In this document: piece by piece, positions 53,494-62,208 of the stretch
Numbering within the stretch: position 1 is the stretch's first letter
How the letters are laid out: every line of letters begins with the position of its first letter
DNA from: an uncultured Metabacillus sp.
Lineage (GTDB): Bacteria > Bacillota > Bacilli > Bacillales > Bacillaceae
Direction of reading: 5' to 3'
Assembly: GCF_947503125.1 (NCBI RefSeq)
Contig: NZ_CANNCR010000010.1
Span: forward strand, 62,001 to 126,000
DNA length: 64,000 nucleotides
The notes under the pieces: model-generated
Databases searched by the model: none
Seen by the model: the letters and a program-made list of their open reading frames with translations, nothing else
What the model was told of the DNA's origin: nothing
Position numbers and translations under genes: made by a program

Positions 53494-55224
53494 TCATAAC
53501 AAGCTCTGCAAATTTCGCTTTCTATCCATATACGTCACTAGTTCTTTATCTATTCGGTCATATTCTTCAGTACCCGCTGACAGATAACCGATTTTTCCTA
53601 GTAGCTCTGTGATTTTTGTTTCAATGAGTGCCAATTCTTCGTGTACATTTTGTTCTTTTCGTGTATACTTGTTCTTTTTTCGTTCTTCATACTCCTTTAA
53701 TCCCATTTCAATTTGTTGAATTTTACAATTGTCAATTACTAATAATTTCGTACACAGTTTTTCAATCAAGTACCTGTCATGTGAAACGATCAAAAGTGTG
53801 CCAGTATACGTACTGAGGGTTCTTTCCAGCTCTTTCCTGCTTGGCAAATCTAAATGGTTTGTGGGTTCATCTAAAATTAGTAGGTCATATTCCATCAGAA
53901 TCATATAGATAAGCTTGATTCGTGTCCGTTCACCAAGACTCAATTGAGAAATCGTTTTTTCAAGGATTTCTTGCTGAATACCCATATTGGCAAAAAGCGT
54001 TCTGGCTTTCGTTTCCTGCTGTCGACCTTTAAGATCAAGGTATTGTAATGGTGTTTTTTCACTAGGGAGGTCACTTACATCCTGCGAAAGATACGCCACT
54101 TTCGTCGATTCACTTATCCAAAGCGTGCCTTTCGTTAGGGTTTCTTCCTCAAGCAGGATTTTGATAAACGTCGTTTTCCCTGCTCCATTAGATCCTAGCA
54201 AGCCGATCCTTTCGCCATGCTTTACATAAAAGTGGCTTTTATCAAACAGCACTCGATCACCAAACTGTTTTTTGATTCCTTTTGCTTCAAGAATCCTTTT
54301 TCCGTGTTTATGAGCTGATTCAAATTGAAAAGAGACGGATTTCTCTTCTTTTGGCTTTGTCACCTCATGTTTTGACAACTCTAGATTTAAGCGCTTCAGC
54401 TTTGATTTTATTTGATTATCTTTTTTCTTTGCCTTCGCTCGTTCGAATTCCCGTAATCCCATCTGACGATTTTCAGCATTTGACCTCCCTTTTCCCGCTT
54501 GACGATGGGCTTTTGCTGACCAGTCTTTTAAGGTGGTAAGCTGCTTTTCAATCATCTCAACTTTACGTTGTTGTTTTTCATATTCACGTTTTTCTTGTTC
54601 ATACCTTCTTTGCTTTTCGTTTCGATAGGACGTATAATTTCCGTCATATACCGTTAACTTTCCTGCTTCTAGTTCATATATTTTTGACACTGTTTCGTCT
54701 AAAAAGTAACGATCATGCGAAATAATGATGGCAGCACCTGAATAGTCTCTTACTTCTTCAATCAGCCAGTTTGCCCCTTGCATATCCAAGTGATTTGTCG
54801 GTTCATCTAAGATTAAAAACTCTGGGGAATTTGCCCAAATTTTTGCTAAGGACAATTTAAGCTTTTCTCCCCCGCTTAAATGGTGCAGATCTTCTTTGTC
54901 CCATCGATCTTTCGGCAAACCAAGCTGCTTGCTTGTTTCCATCAGTTTCTCTCCATTATTGAATAGTTCAGAATCAATCGACAAAGAATAATCTGTAGAT
55001 TGAGGCAAATAGCCAATTTTTAAATCGGATGGCCACATTGTGACAGTACCTTTGTCAGGCTCAATCATGTGCATAAGAATTTTTACAAATGTTGATTTCC
55101 CCGCACCATTACAGCCGACGAGACCAATTTTTTCACCTTTTCGTATATCAAAGCTAACTTCCTTTAGGATTTCCCGTTCTCCAAAACTTTTCTGCAGGCT
55201 TTTACCTTGTATAACAGGAGTCAT
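53494..55224 (-). CDS. ABC-F family ATPase (antibiotic-resistance/ribosome-protection type)
   Basis: 576 residues from ATG 55224 (GAGGTG 6 nt upstream). Two ABC domains: GCNGAGKS / LSGGEKLKLSLA / LILDEPTNHLD, and GSNGAGKT / LSLGERTRIKL / LILDEPTNHLD. The linker between them (about 190-300) is long and charged, and there are no membrane helices. ABC-F proteins bind the ribosome E site; several dislodge antibiotics. The long leader with a terminator (55270-55300) is typical of inducible resistance members such as VmlR-type genes. Whether it protects from a drug, and which, is unknown. Confidence 0.9.
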   Translation of the reverse strand: MTPVIQGKSLQKSFGEREILKEVSFDIRKGEKIGLVGCNGAGKSTFVKILMHMIEPDKGTVTMWPSDLKIGYLPQSTDYSLSIDSELFNNGEKLMETSKQLGLPKDRWDKEDLHHLSGGEKLKLSLAKIWANSPEFLILDEPTNHLDMQGANWLIEEVRDYSGAAIIISHDRYFLDETVSKIYELEAGKLTVYDGNYTSYRNEKQRRYEQEKREYEKQQRKVEMIEKQLTTLKDWSAKAHRQAGKGRSNAENRQMGLREFERAKAKKKDNQIKSKLKRLNLELSKHEVTKPKEEKSVSFQFESAHKHGKRILEAKGIKKQFGDRVLFDKSHFYVKHGERIGLLGSNGAGKTTFIKILLEEETLTKGTLWISESTKVAYLSQDVSDLPSEKTPLQYLDLKGRQQETKARTLFANMGIQQEILEKTISQLSLGERTRIKLIYMILMEYDLLILDEPTNHLDLPSRKELERTLSTYTGTLLIVSHDRYLIEKLCTKLLVIDNCKIQQIEMGLKEYEERKKNKYTRKEQNVHEELALIETKITELLGKIGYLSAGTEEYDRIDKELVTYMDRKRNLQSLL

Positions 55225-55269
55225 GCAGATCACCTCTTTTTGTTTTTCATTGAGAGGTTTTTAGAAATT

Positions 55270-55300
55270 AAAAAAGCCTCTCCAGAAATCCTGGAGAGGC
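55270..55300 (-). terminator. Leader terminator (attenuator) upstream of the ABC-F gene
   Basis: Minus strand GCCTCTCCAG pairs perfectly with CTGGAGAGGC, followed by TTTTTT; this is in the 5' leader, 45 nt before the start codon. CCTCTC at 55252-55257 can pair alternatively with the second arm or with the ribosome binding site. Confidence 0.85.
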
Positions 55301-55349
55301 TAGTATCTAATCCCATATCAAATAAAATGCAAACGCTTAAAGAGTACAG

Positions 55350-55460
55350 TTATAGACACAAAGACAGAATTTGTGTTAACTTGTATTTTAAACGGCACGT
55401 CATGATAGCTTCTATGGACAGACTAATCCTATTTCTCCAGGTTCTCATTTTCAAAATCAT
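55350..55460 (-). CDS. Possible leader peptide of the ABC-F gene, 36 aa
   Basis: ATG 55460 follows AAAAGGGATAACACTCAT and gives 36 codons (MILKMRTWRNRISL...) ending TAA, before the leader terminator. In attenuated ABC-F genes a stalled ribosome on such a peptide changes the RNA fold. The spacing is somewhat long, so this is a candidate only. Confidence 0.35.
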   Translation of the reverse strand: MILKMRTWRNRISLSIEAIMTCRLKYKLTQILSLCL

Positions 55461-55540
55461 ATGAGTGTTATCCCTTTTAAATAAGATTAAATCCACATCC
55501 GCTTAGTACCGTTCCTTTCCACTTTTATACTTACACATTC

Positions 55541-55569
55541 AGTATATTTATCAAGGTAAGTATTGTCAA
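55541..55569 (-). promoter_or_regulatory. SigA promoter of the ABC-F gene
   Basis: Minus strand TTGACA (55564-55569), exactly 17 nt, TATACT (55541-55546). Predicted start near 55534 gives a leader of about 310 nt. The interval 55570-55754 has nothing else recognised. Confidence 0.8.
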
Positions 55570-55754
55570 CAGGAATCCATCTAAATTGGCATGGTTCTAT
55601 TACTATGGCAACAAAAATGAGAAATTTCTAGAATGTTTCACAATCTTCGTTGAAAGCGATTTCCATTTGCTGTAAAAGTGAAATGATAACTGGTTCCTAA
55701 GATGAATGATTTTTTTTTGAACAAAATGACCAACTAATGTATATCAGCTTATTT

Positions 55755-56408
55755 TTAGTTTGCTTTTTTTCTTCTCATCCATTGGGTAGCAGCCCATTTA
55801 TCTCCTATGATAACGGGGGCACCGCCATGTAAGGTTAGCTCGTTTAAAGCAGGATCGTTGTAAAAATATTCAAAGTAGACGGCCATTCCTTTTTGCGGAG
55901 AGATTGAAAAATTAAGCTTTGGAAAAAATGTTTCCCCACCGTGTTCTACATCATTTAAGTACATGATGAGTGTGCTTATTCTCGGATTGTTAACAACATG
56001 ATTTGCGGATGAAAAATAATCAAAATGAGCTTTATATTCTTGTCCTTTTTGATAATGAAGAACTTGAAGACCTTCACCGTGTTCAACGGGTATATTCATG
56101 ATCGCTGAGATTCTTTTTTCAACCCTCAACACAATGTCATTTTCTTCTTGAAGAAATGTACTGCTGCTTGTTCTAAGATCATTGACTTTACGCGAACTCC
56201 CAATTTTTGACCGCTGAAGGTTATCCTTTGATAATTTAATTAGCTCATCACATTCATCATCACTTAATACATTCCCTAAAATAACGATTAGTGGTTCTTC
56301 AACTTTAGCAATGATGTTAATGACTCTGTCTTCTGTTACTATTTTATTTCCAATGTGATTAAAAATCGTTGGTTCTTTCATCGTTAATTCTTTCGCATCC
56401 ATTGTCAA
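55755..56408 (-). CDS. 2-oxoglutarate/Fe(II) oxygenase, prolyl-4-hydroxylase-like
   Basis: 217 residues. The Fe(II) ligands are visible as HFDYF (HxD) and LHGGAP (distal His), with Lys in GDKWAATQW binding 2-oxoglutarate, and RTSSST upstream, as in bacterial prolyl 4-hydroxylases. Substrate may be a collagen-like repeat protein or a peptide, or a different target. Start is TTG 56408 (AAAGG 10 nt upstream) or ATG 56402. Stands alone. Confidence 0.85.
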   Translation of the reverse strand: MTMDAKELTMKEPTIFNHIGNKIVTEDRVINIIAKVEEPLIVILGNVLSDDECDELIKLSKDNLQRSKIGSSRKVNDLRTSSSTFLQEENDIVLRVEKRISAIMNIPVEHGEGLQVLHYQKGQEYKAHFDYFSSANHVVNNPRISTLIMYLNDVEHGGETFFPKLNFSISPQKGMAVYFEYFYNDPALNELTLHGGAPVIIGDKWAATQWMRRKKAN

Positions 56409-56742
56409 CTTTCATCAACCTTTACAATTATTTTTCATAAATAATTAAATGGGTTTGTTTTAGAAAGCGGTCATTCCATCTGTTTTATTAATGCATTCAT
56501 CTAGAGGAAATCGGTAACAGTTGTGTTTCTCTATTAAGTTTTCATTCCTCCTGCCTTTTCATAGGATGTTACTGATTTCAGTAAATAAATTTTACACCTT
56601 GCATCGGTGTTTTTCTACTACTTTATGATTCTATTTTTAATAAAAATTTTTACTCTCTGAAGTTAAAAATACAACTCTTGAATAAAAAATCTGATGAAAC
56701 AAACAATATAAATAATTTAGCTGTAAAATGAGGAGTGATCAC
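56409..56742. other. 334-nt intergenic stretch between divergent genes
   Basis: AT-rich. A small hairpin ACACC...GGTGT with TTTTT at 56594-56615 on the plus strand has no gene before it. No convincing promoter found for either neighbour. Confidence 0.4.
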
Positions 56743-57246
56743 ATGGTAAATGTATGGGAAACAGTGATGGATGCCATGAAATCCACGACAGTTCAAGATA
56801 AAGATCAACCACTTCATGTCGGAGAAGTGATGTCATGCTGGATGTATTTAGCAGGCCTTGAATTATCAAAAGTTTCTGTTCAAGCAGGTATTAATACTAC
56901 GACAGATAATGAACTAAAAGCAATCCTTGAAGAAGATATGAAACTTGGAGCGAGTCAAAGGGAAAGGCTCCATGATTTTATGATTAAAGAAGGAATTTCA
57001 TTACCTCCTGCCCCTGAAGATATGCCGGTATCAGACCCTAACAGTGTGCCTCTCGGTGTTAAATTAACCGATGATGTCATTGCAAATGAATTATCGTTAA
57101 AAATTATTAGCTTAATTATGCGTGCTGCTGGTGCTTCTTCAGAATCGATTCGTACAGATGTAGGTTTATTGTTTGTTCAGTTTCAAGCAGAAAAATTAGC
57201 TTTCGCGACGATTAAAACATTTAATGCGCAAACGCGGATGGATTAA
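56743..57246 (+). CDS. DUF3231 family protein (single-domain, spore-coat-like)
   Basis: 167 residues from ATG 56743 (GAGGAG 7 nt upstream; the ATG at 56728 overlaps this site). HVGEVMSCWMYLAGLELSKVSVQAGINTTTDNEL is typical of DUF3231, a helical ferritin-like fold; most family members are double length (about 340), so this is a half-size version. Related proteins are linked to spores in Bacilli. Terminated at 57391. Role unknown. Confidence 0.8.
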   Translation: MVNVWETVMDAMKSTTVQDKDQPLHVGEVMSCWMYLAGLELSKVSVQAGINTTTDNELKAILEEDMKLGASQRERLHDFMIKEGISLPPAPEDMPVSDPNSVPLGVKLTDDVIANELSLKIISLIMRAAGASSESIRTDVGLLFVQFQAEKLAFATIKTFNAQTRMD

Positions 57247-57390
57247 AGTGCCGCCATTTTACATTCAACCTGGTTCGAAACAACCTTAAGCTCAAAATTC
57301 TATAATGGAATGTATGTAATAAAGGTAAAAATAAGCATATCAAAAACAGTAAGAAGCTATTTTAGGATTACATAGACATTACTGAATAGT

Positions 57391-57430
57391 ATACGCCAAC
57401 CCCCATACCTAGGGATTGGCGTATGTTTAT
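57391..57430 (+). terminator. Terminator of the DUF3231 gene
   Basis: ATACGCCAA pairs with TTGGCGTAT, inner CCC/GGG also pair; GTTTATTTT follows. Confidence 0.8.
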
Positions 57431-57526
57431 TTTCATTATTTATTCGGAACTTTATATATCGTTTATACATATTTCTTGCTAAGTTGGGAATTTTATTTGT
57501 AACTATAATCTTAGGAGATAATCTTT

Positions 57527-58060
57527 ATGAACAATAAAGTATTTAATTTAATCAATTATTATTCTGGACGTTGTTCTCCAATTGATTTGCTAATGATCTT
57601 GATTTCAAATAAGATTCGTTATGTGTTTATTTTTGTGTTGATTTTTATGTGGTTTAGAAATGATTTTTATAAAAAAGTGACTTGTAATGCTGTTAAATCT
57701 ACGGGTATTACAATGGTTATTCACACATTGATTAAATTGTGTTATTTTAAACCACGTCCCTTTGTGAAACATCGTGTCGGCATTCTTATTCCTTCAAAAA
57801 TGGATTCTAGCTTTCCGAGTAAACATACTCTGCTTGCGTTTGCAATTTCTACTTCTATTTTTCTTTATGACCGTGTCCTTGGTTCCATCATGTGGGTATT
57901 ATCGGTATTGACAGGCTTCTCCCGTATTTGGGTAGGACATCATTATCCATCTGATATAATCGGTAGTGCATGTATTGGTACGATGGCCAGCATCCTATTA
58001 GATAAAACAGATGGTGAATGTTCATCTGATACTGGAATGGAAGAAAATCCCCTTGATTGA
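57527..58060 (+). CDS. PAP2 phosphatase (undecaprenyl-diphosphatase-like)
   Basis: 177 residues with four to five membrane helices. The three PAP2 motifs are seen: KLCYFKPRP, SFPSKH (PSxH with Lys) and SRIWVGHHYPSD. BcrC/YwoA-like enzymes recycle undecaprenyl diphosphate for cell-wall synthesis and give bacitracin resistance. TAGGAG before the ATG. The C-terminus is a short hydrophilic tail. Not known whether it acts on lipid carrier or other phospholipids. Confidence 0.87.
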   Translation: MNNKVFNLINYYSGRCSPIDLLMILISNKIRYVFIFVLIFMWFRNDFYKKVTCNAVKSTGITMVIHTLIKLCYFKPRPFVKHRVGILIPSKMDSSFPSKHTLLAFAISTSIFLYDRVLGSIMWVLSVLTGFSRIWVGHHYPSDIIGSACIGTMASILLDKTDGECSSDTGMEENPLD

Positions 58061-58073
58061 AAAGACACTTTGT

Positions 58074-58466
58074 TTACTTGGATGATAAGTATTTCACATA
58101 AATAGCTTGTGAAGAAGTTTCTGTCTTGCAGCCTTCTAAATCTTCTTCATGCAGCAATCCCAGTTGGATGGCTGATTTTATTTTCCCTTCGTCTGGCCTT
58201 TTTTGAATAAGATCAAGCAGATTTAGTTCTTCAAGTCTTTTAACAGTTGGTTCCTGTTTATATTTAACTGTTTTTCTAATTTGTCTTTGTAATTTGTAAT
58301 CTTTAAATACCATTTCCCCCTTGGCATTTTGGCCCACTGATACATCAAAATAGTCATTAAAAACGTTCTTCAGTTCTTCAAGTTCTGTTTCCACTTCTTT
58401 TTTCTTATGATTGAGTTCAAGGTAATGAGCAAGCATTTCTCTGGTGATGACCGGTTCATTCGCCAA
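58074..58466 (-). CDS. Hypothetical protein, 130 aa, helical
   Basis: TTG 58466 follows AGGGGATAAGG. The product begins with a coiled-coil stretch (HYLELNHKKKEVETELEELKNVF), then a basic middle and a short hydrophobic LLDLIQKRPDEGKIKSAIQ. No signal or membrane helix. I do not recognise the family; it is reminiscent of phage- or plasmid-type accessory proteins only in size. It converges with the PAP2 gene, 13 nt between stops. Confidence 0.65.
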   Translation of the reverse strand: MANEPVITREMLAHYLELNHKKKEVETELEELKNVFNDYFDVSVGQNAKGEMVFKDYKLQRQIRKTVKYKQEPTVKRLEELNLLDLIQKRPDEGKIKSAIQLGLLHEEDLEGCKTETSSQAIYVKYLSSK

Positions 58467-58559
58467 CCTTATCCCCTCATTTCACAGTTGATAGTTCATC
58501 ATATTGTCTTCATAAGAAAGATATTCATCAAACAGAACGAATGTTCCTGGAAAAGTTAT

Positions 58560-60062
58560 TTAAGAGGATTGTTGTAATGATGGATCTTTATCTAATTTAT
58601 GATTTGTTTTTACTTGTTCTAAATCACTTTGTTCTATAGGTAATGAAATTTTTACTGTTGTTCCTTTCTTTTGGATACTATGAATTTCAAATTTACCATT
58701 ATGGTTTTGAATAATTTTTTTGCTGACCATTAACCCCAATCCTGTACCTTCTGTTTTGGTGGTATAAAAGGGCTTACCTAATAAATGAATATTTTCTTCT
58801 GGTATCCCTTCCCCATTATCTATTACCGAGATGACTAAATAGGAGTCTTTTTGTTCTAATTTAATATAAATCTTTCCGCCTGCCGACATTGCTTCAATTG
58901 AATTCTTTATTACGTTAGCTAATACTTGCTTTATTTGATTTTCTTCACACTTTATTAAAAAAGAATCTCCAACAAATTCTGGGAAAATCTCAATGTTTTT
59001 CATTATCGCTTGAATATTTAGGAGGGTAATGACATTTTTAATAATAAGTGATAGATCAGTTACCGAAATATTGACAATATGCGGCTTAGAGAGCACCATG
59101 AATTCACTAACGATAAAATTGATCCGGTTTATTTCATCAATCATAATTTTTAAATAATTTTTATTTGAATGATCGTTTGTTTGTTCGTAAATGAATTGAG
59201 TAAATCCCTTTAATGATGTTAGTGGATTTCGAATTTCATGAGCAACACCAGCAGCCAATTCTCCAACCAGAGATAGTTTCTCAGACTCTCTTAGCTTTCT
59301 TTCACTTTCATTAAGTTCTTCCATTTGTGATAGAAGTTTTTTATCAAGAAAGGCATTTGATAATAACATGATTAACACTACTATTAAAGCTGGTACACTA
59401 ATAAAAGAACTCAAGCTGTTAGAGCTGACTGTATAATAAGTATTAATTGGTGGAGGATTTGTCATTATAGTAAAATCTGTTCCCCACATGCCGATATAAT
59501 GCATTCCTGAAATTCCCATACCCATTAATATACAACTTAATATCCTCCATTTTAAATTCATAGAGTGGCGATGATTAAAGAAAAAAAGTAGCCATAACGA
59601 GGCAAAGGCCGCTACAACAGCAAATATAAAAGACAGACTGACAATAAGGTGGTTAAAAGTAAGCAGCACATTTGGATACATTGCCCAAACACCTAGGTAG
59701 TGCATACAAACAATTCCACCTCCCATAAATAGACTAGATAATAGGAGTCTAAAGGGATTTAATTTCATAAGTAAGAAAGCTATACCTGTTCCTATAATAG
59801 AGATAATCAATGAAAGAAAAACAATTCTAATATCATAAATGACATGACTTGACATTTTCATAGCAACCATGCCAACAAAATGCATTGTCCAAATACCAAT
59901 ACCCATTGCAACCGCACAACTTAATAGCCATACATTGTACTTGAAATCTTTAAATACGATCATCTTCCAACGAAGGTCTAAAGCAATGTATGAAAAAAGA
60001 ATACCTAGAAGAATTGAAAAAACTAACCAGTAATAATTATAGGTATCATTTAAATGATCCAT
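58560..60062 (-). CDS. Sensor histidine kinase with MHYT domain
   Basis: 500 residues. Seven or so membrane helices carry three MHYT-type motifs (TMHFVGM, CMHYLGV, GMHYIGM), proposed to bind metal and sense oxygen, CO or NO. The kinase part has the H-box GVAHEIRNPLTSLKGF and ATP-binding N, G1 and G2 boxes (NVIKNSIEAM, DNGEGIP, GTGLGLMV). No response regulator gene is adjacent, so it is an orphan, like sporulation kinases. Confidence 0.92.
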   Translation of the reverse strand: MDHLNDTYNYYWLVFSILLGILFSYIALDLRWKMIVFKDFKYNVWLLSCAVAMGIGIWTMHFVGMVAMKMSSHVIYDIRIVFLSLIISIIGTGIAFLLMKLNPFRLLLSSLFMGGGIVCMHYLGVWAMYPNVLLTFNHLIVSLSFIFAVVAAFASLWLLFFFNHRHSMNLKWRILSCILMGMGISGMHYIGMWGTDFTIMTNPPPINTYYTVSSNSLSSFISVPALIVVLIMLLSNAFLDKKLLSQMEELNESERKLRESEKLSLVGELAAGVAHEIRNPLTSLKGFTQFIYEQTNDHSNKNYLKIMIDEINRINFIVSEFMVLSKPHIVNISVTDLSLIIKNVITLLNIQAIMKNIEIFPEFVGDSFLIKCEENQIKQVLANVIKNSIEAMSAGGKIYIKLEQKDSYLVISVIDNGEGIPEENIHLLGKPFYTTKTEGTGLGLMVSKKIIQNHNGKFEIHSIQKKGTTVKISLPIEQSDLEQVKTNHKLDKDPSLQQSS

Positions 60063-60371
60063 ACGACACCACTTCCATTGTCTATTTAAGTTCTATTATC
60101 ATGATTAACTAGCAAACATTTTTTTAAAAGGGAAAAGGATAATATTGAACAAATATAAAAATATAGGATAACAAAACCTCAAAAATGTCCAACCTCGTAT
60201 TCCCTATCTAATTAAATATGTACTCTCAAAATACTATCCTTTCTCCAATTATTTTCGATAAAAGTACTAAAAATCCTGCTCATGTCCATTTCTAGCAGTC
60301 ATGAAAAATAAAAATGGCACATCACATTCTCTTCGTGATGTACCATTTTATGGGTTTCATGTAAACTAAAT
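60063..60371. other. 309-nt intergenic stretch
   Basis: Holds only the terminator at 60303-60348; no other element recognised in the rest. Confidence 0.5.
60303..60348 (-). terminator. Terminator of the DRE-TIM aldolase gene
   Basis: AAATGGTACATCAC pairs with GTGATGTGCCATTT with one G-U/mismatch step; the minus strand continues TTATTTTT. Confidence 0.85.
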
Positions 60372-61334
60372 TTATTTTGAAGCAGGCGCTAGTGAAGCTT
60401 CTGGTGATGTAACCTTGTCGTAGAAATCAACAAATTTGTCACGGTCCTCGCTGTCACGGTAAGCCATCGCCACACGCGGATGCTCATTTAATGCACCTGA
60501 GATCATGTAAGGAATAATATACCCCCACTCCCATTTTTCACGCATTTCAAGCATGTGGTTTTCAATAACGCCTAGAACAGGCTTCATTTCATAGCTTGGT
60601 TTTTGGATGTATGTAACAAGAAGCTCTGTGTGGCAGTTTCCAGCCGCACGGCCCATGCCATAAACAGATGAATCCAGGAATGTTACGCCATTTCGCATCG
60701 CTGTTAATGTATTAGCGAAAGCAAGCTGCATGTTGTTATGGGTATGGATTCCTAACTGCTTATTTGGCAGCATCTCTTTAAACTTTTTCACCTGATGCTC
60801 AATATCTGTTGGTGCTAGGCTTCCAAACGAGTCAACGATATAAACAACATCAACGGGACTTTTCTTTACCATTTCAAAGGCTTCGATAAGCTGATGCTCA
60901 GGTACACTTGATAAAGCCATAATATTAAGCGATGTTTCATAGCCTAAATCATGGAACATTTGAACAAGCTCCAAGCCTTTGTCCACCTCACGGATATAAC
61001 AGGCAACACGGATCATATCTAATACACTTTGCTCACGCGGCAAAATATCATCAGGGTCGACACGACCAATGTCTACTAATGCGGATAGCTTTGTGAATTT
61101 TTTCTCCGTGATGACCTCTTCTTTCAAAAACTGATCATCTAAAAATCTCCACGGATTTGGTTCTTTTGCATTAAGAAGCCTTGGTGAATTTTTGTAGCCA
61201 ATTTCCATATATTCAACACCAGCTTCACTTAAACCGTTATATAAATCTTGAACAAATTTTACACTAAAATCCCAATTGTTTACCAATCCGCCATCGCGAA
61301 TCGTACAGTCAATAATATTCGTGCGATTTTCCAT
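60372..61334 (-). CDS. DRE-TIM metallolyase family aldolase
   Basis: 320 residues from ATG 61334 (GGAGGAAGTAATAAGT upstream). IDCTIRDGG gives the DRE-like metal motif, GIHTHNN the two metal histidines, and VYGMGRAAGNCHTELL the C-terminal loop, as in HMG-CoA lyase / 4-hydroxy-2-oxovalerate aldolase / isopropylmalate synthase relatives. The length matches the lyase branch. It stands alone, with its own terminator, so pathway and substrate are unknown. Confidence 0.85.
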   Translation of the reverse strand: MENRTNIIDCTIRDGGLVNNWDFSVKFVQDLYNGLSEAGVEYMEIGYKNSPRLLNAKEPNPWRFLDDQFLKEEVITEKKFTKLSALVDIGRVDPDDILPREQSVLDMIRVACYIREVDKGLELVQMFHDLGYETSLNIMALSSVPEHQLIEAFEMVKKSPVDVVYIVDSFGSLAPTDIEHQVKKFKEMLPNKQLGIHTHNNMQLAFANTLTAMRNGVTFLDSSVYGMGRAAGNCHTELLVTYIQKPSYEMKPVLGVIENHMLEMREKWEWGYIIPYMISGALNEHPRVAMAYRDSEDRDKFVDFYDKVTSPEASLAPASK

Positions 61335-61563
61335 ACTTATTACTTCCTCCTGATGTATGTACATATATCTTATAAATTTGACATAAAGGTTAGTACGTGT
61401 CAACAGTTTTGCAAAATAATTAGGAATTGTGCGAAAATAGGATTTAAAAACCTATTATATATAATCCCTAAAGTTTAATATTCTATTCTAGTTAAGGTTT
61501 TGCGGAATTCCTATTTTGATTGTAAAAAGCTTGTCCTGTAACATTATTATGGTGAATAAAAAC

Positions 61564-61902
61564 CTATCTTAAAGTTGACTTTAACTCTTCATTTCTTACC
61601 TCTAAAAAATACATTTTATACACAAAATCTCTACCGCCATTTTTTTCATACCATTTATTTATTCGATTGATATGCTCTTTGTCATCTCTTACTTTGGCTT
61701 CAATTTCTTGATACTTCTCATACCTATCGTACTCCCAAATGGCGAATATCTCAGTGGTTGTTTCATCATTAGGTATCATCCATCTACCAATTAATCGTGC
61801 ACCGTATTTTAGTTGATTAGGTAAATTTGTTTCATTAAAATGGGCATTAAAAATTTCAATAAATTCATTTTTTACAATGTAAAACTTTCTCCTGTAAAAC
61901 AA
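61564..61902 (-). CDS. NIPSNAP-like protein
   Basis: 112 residues: MFYRRKFYIVKNEFIEIFNAHF...LPNQLKYGARLIGRW and EIFAIWEYDRYEKYQEIE match the small ferredoxin-like NIPSNAP fold. The frame after position about 1 is short; function unknown. The gene lies next to a remnant of another gene. Confidence 0.8.
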   Translation of the reverse strand: MFYRRKFYIVKNEFIEIFNAHFNETNLPNQLKYGARLIGRWMIPNDETTTEIFAIWEYDRYEKYQEIEAKVRDDKEHINRINKWYEKNGGRDFVYKMYFLEVRNEELKSTLR

Positions 61903-61926
61903 ATTTCTCGCTCTCCCCTATTTTAA

Positions 61927-62121
61927 TTAATAACTACGTATAGTATTATCAAAGATTTCGACAGTGAAGGTCTTTATTTTGTAAAAGTATCTGCTAGTCA
62001 GAATGGTTCAATGATTATGCCTCAAAAACAGTTTATCGTAGGTGAACTTTCTAAAAGTGAATTAGAATACTTACAAAAAGGTGCACAAAAACAAAATGCC
62101 CCTCATGAACATCACCATTAA
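61927..62121 (+). pseudogene. C-terminal remnant of a YtkA/FixH-like protein
   Basis: An open frame without any start codon from the preceding stop at 61924, ending TAA 62119-62121. It reads GLYFVKVSASQNGSMIMPQKQFIVGELS and a His-rich end EHHH, the C-terminal half of YtkA-like (copper-related, Ig-like) domains. The N-terminal half, signal peptide and ribosome binding site are gone. Probably a deletion scar. Confidence 0.7.
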
Positions 62122-62130
62122 ATGATAGAA

Positions 62131-62160
62131 ATCCGGTTTTCATTTGAAGACCGGATGTTT
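62131..62160 (+). terminator. Terminator-like hairpin after the YtkA remnant
   Basis: ATCCGGT and ACCGGAT form a 7-bp stem followed by GTTTG; the U-tract is weak. Confidence 0.5.
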
Positions 62161-62208
62161 GCTAAGTGATACGCTTTATTACCCTTTTTTTGCACCTCAA
62201 TGCTTTAA

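Noticed and set aside
56594-56615. Plus-strand terminator hairpin upstream of the DUF3231 gene
   Set aside because: Only a 5-bp stem and no plus-strand gene upstream; could be chance in AT-rich DNA.
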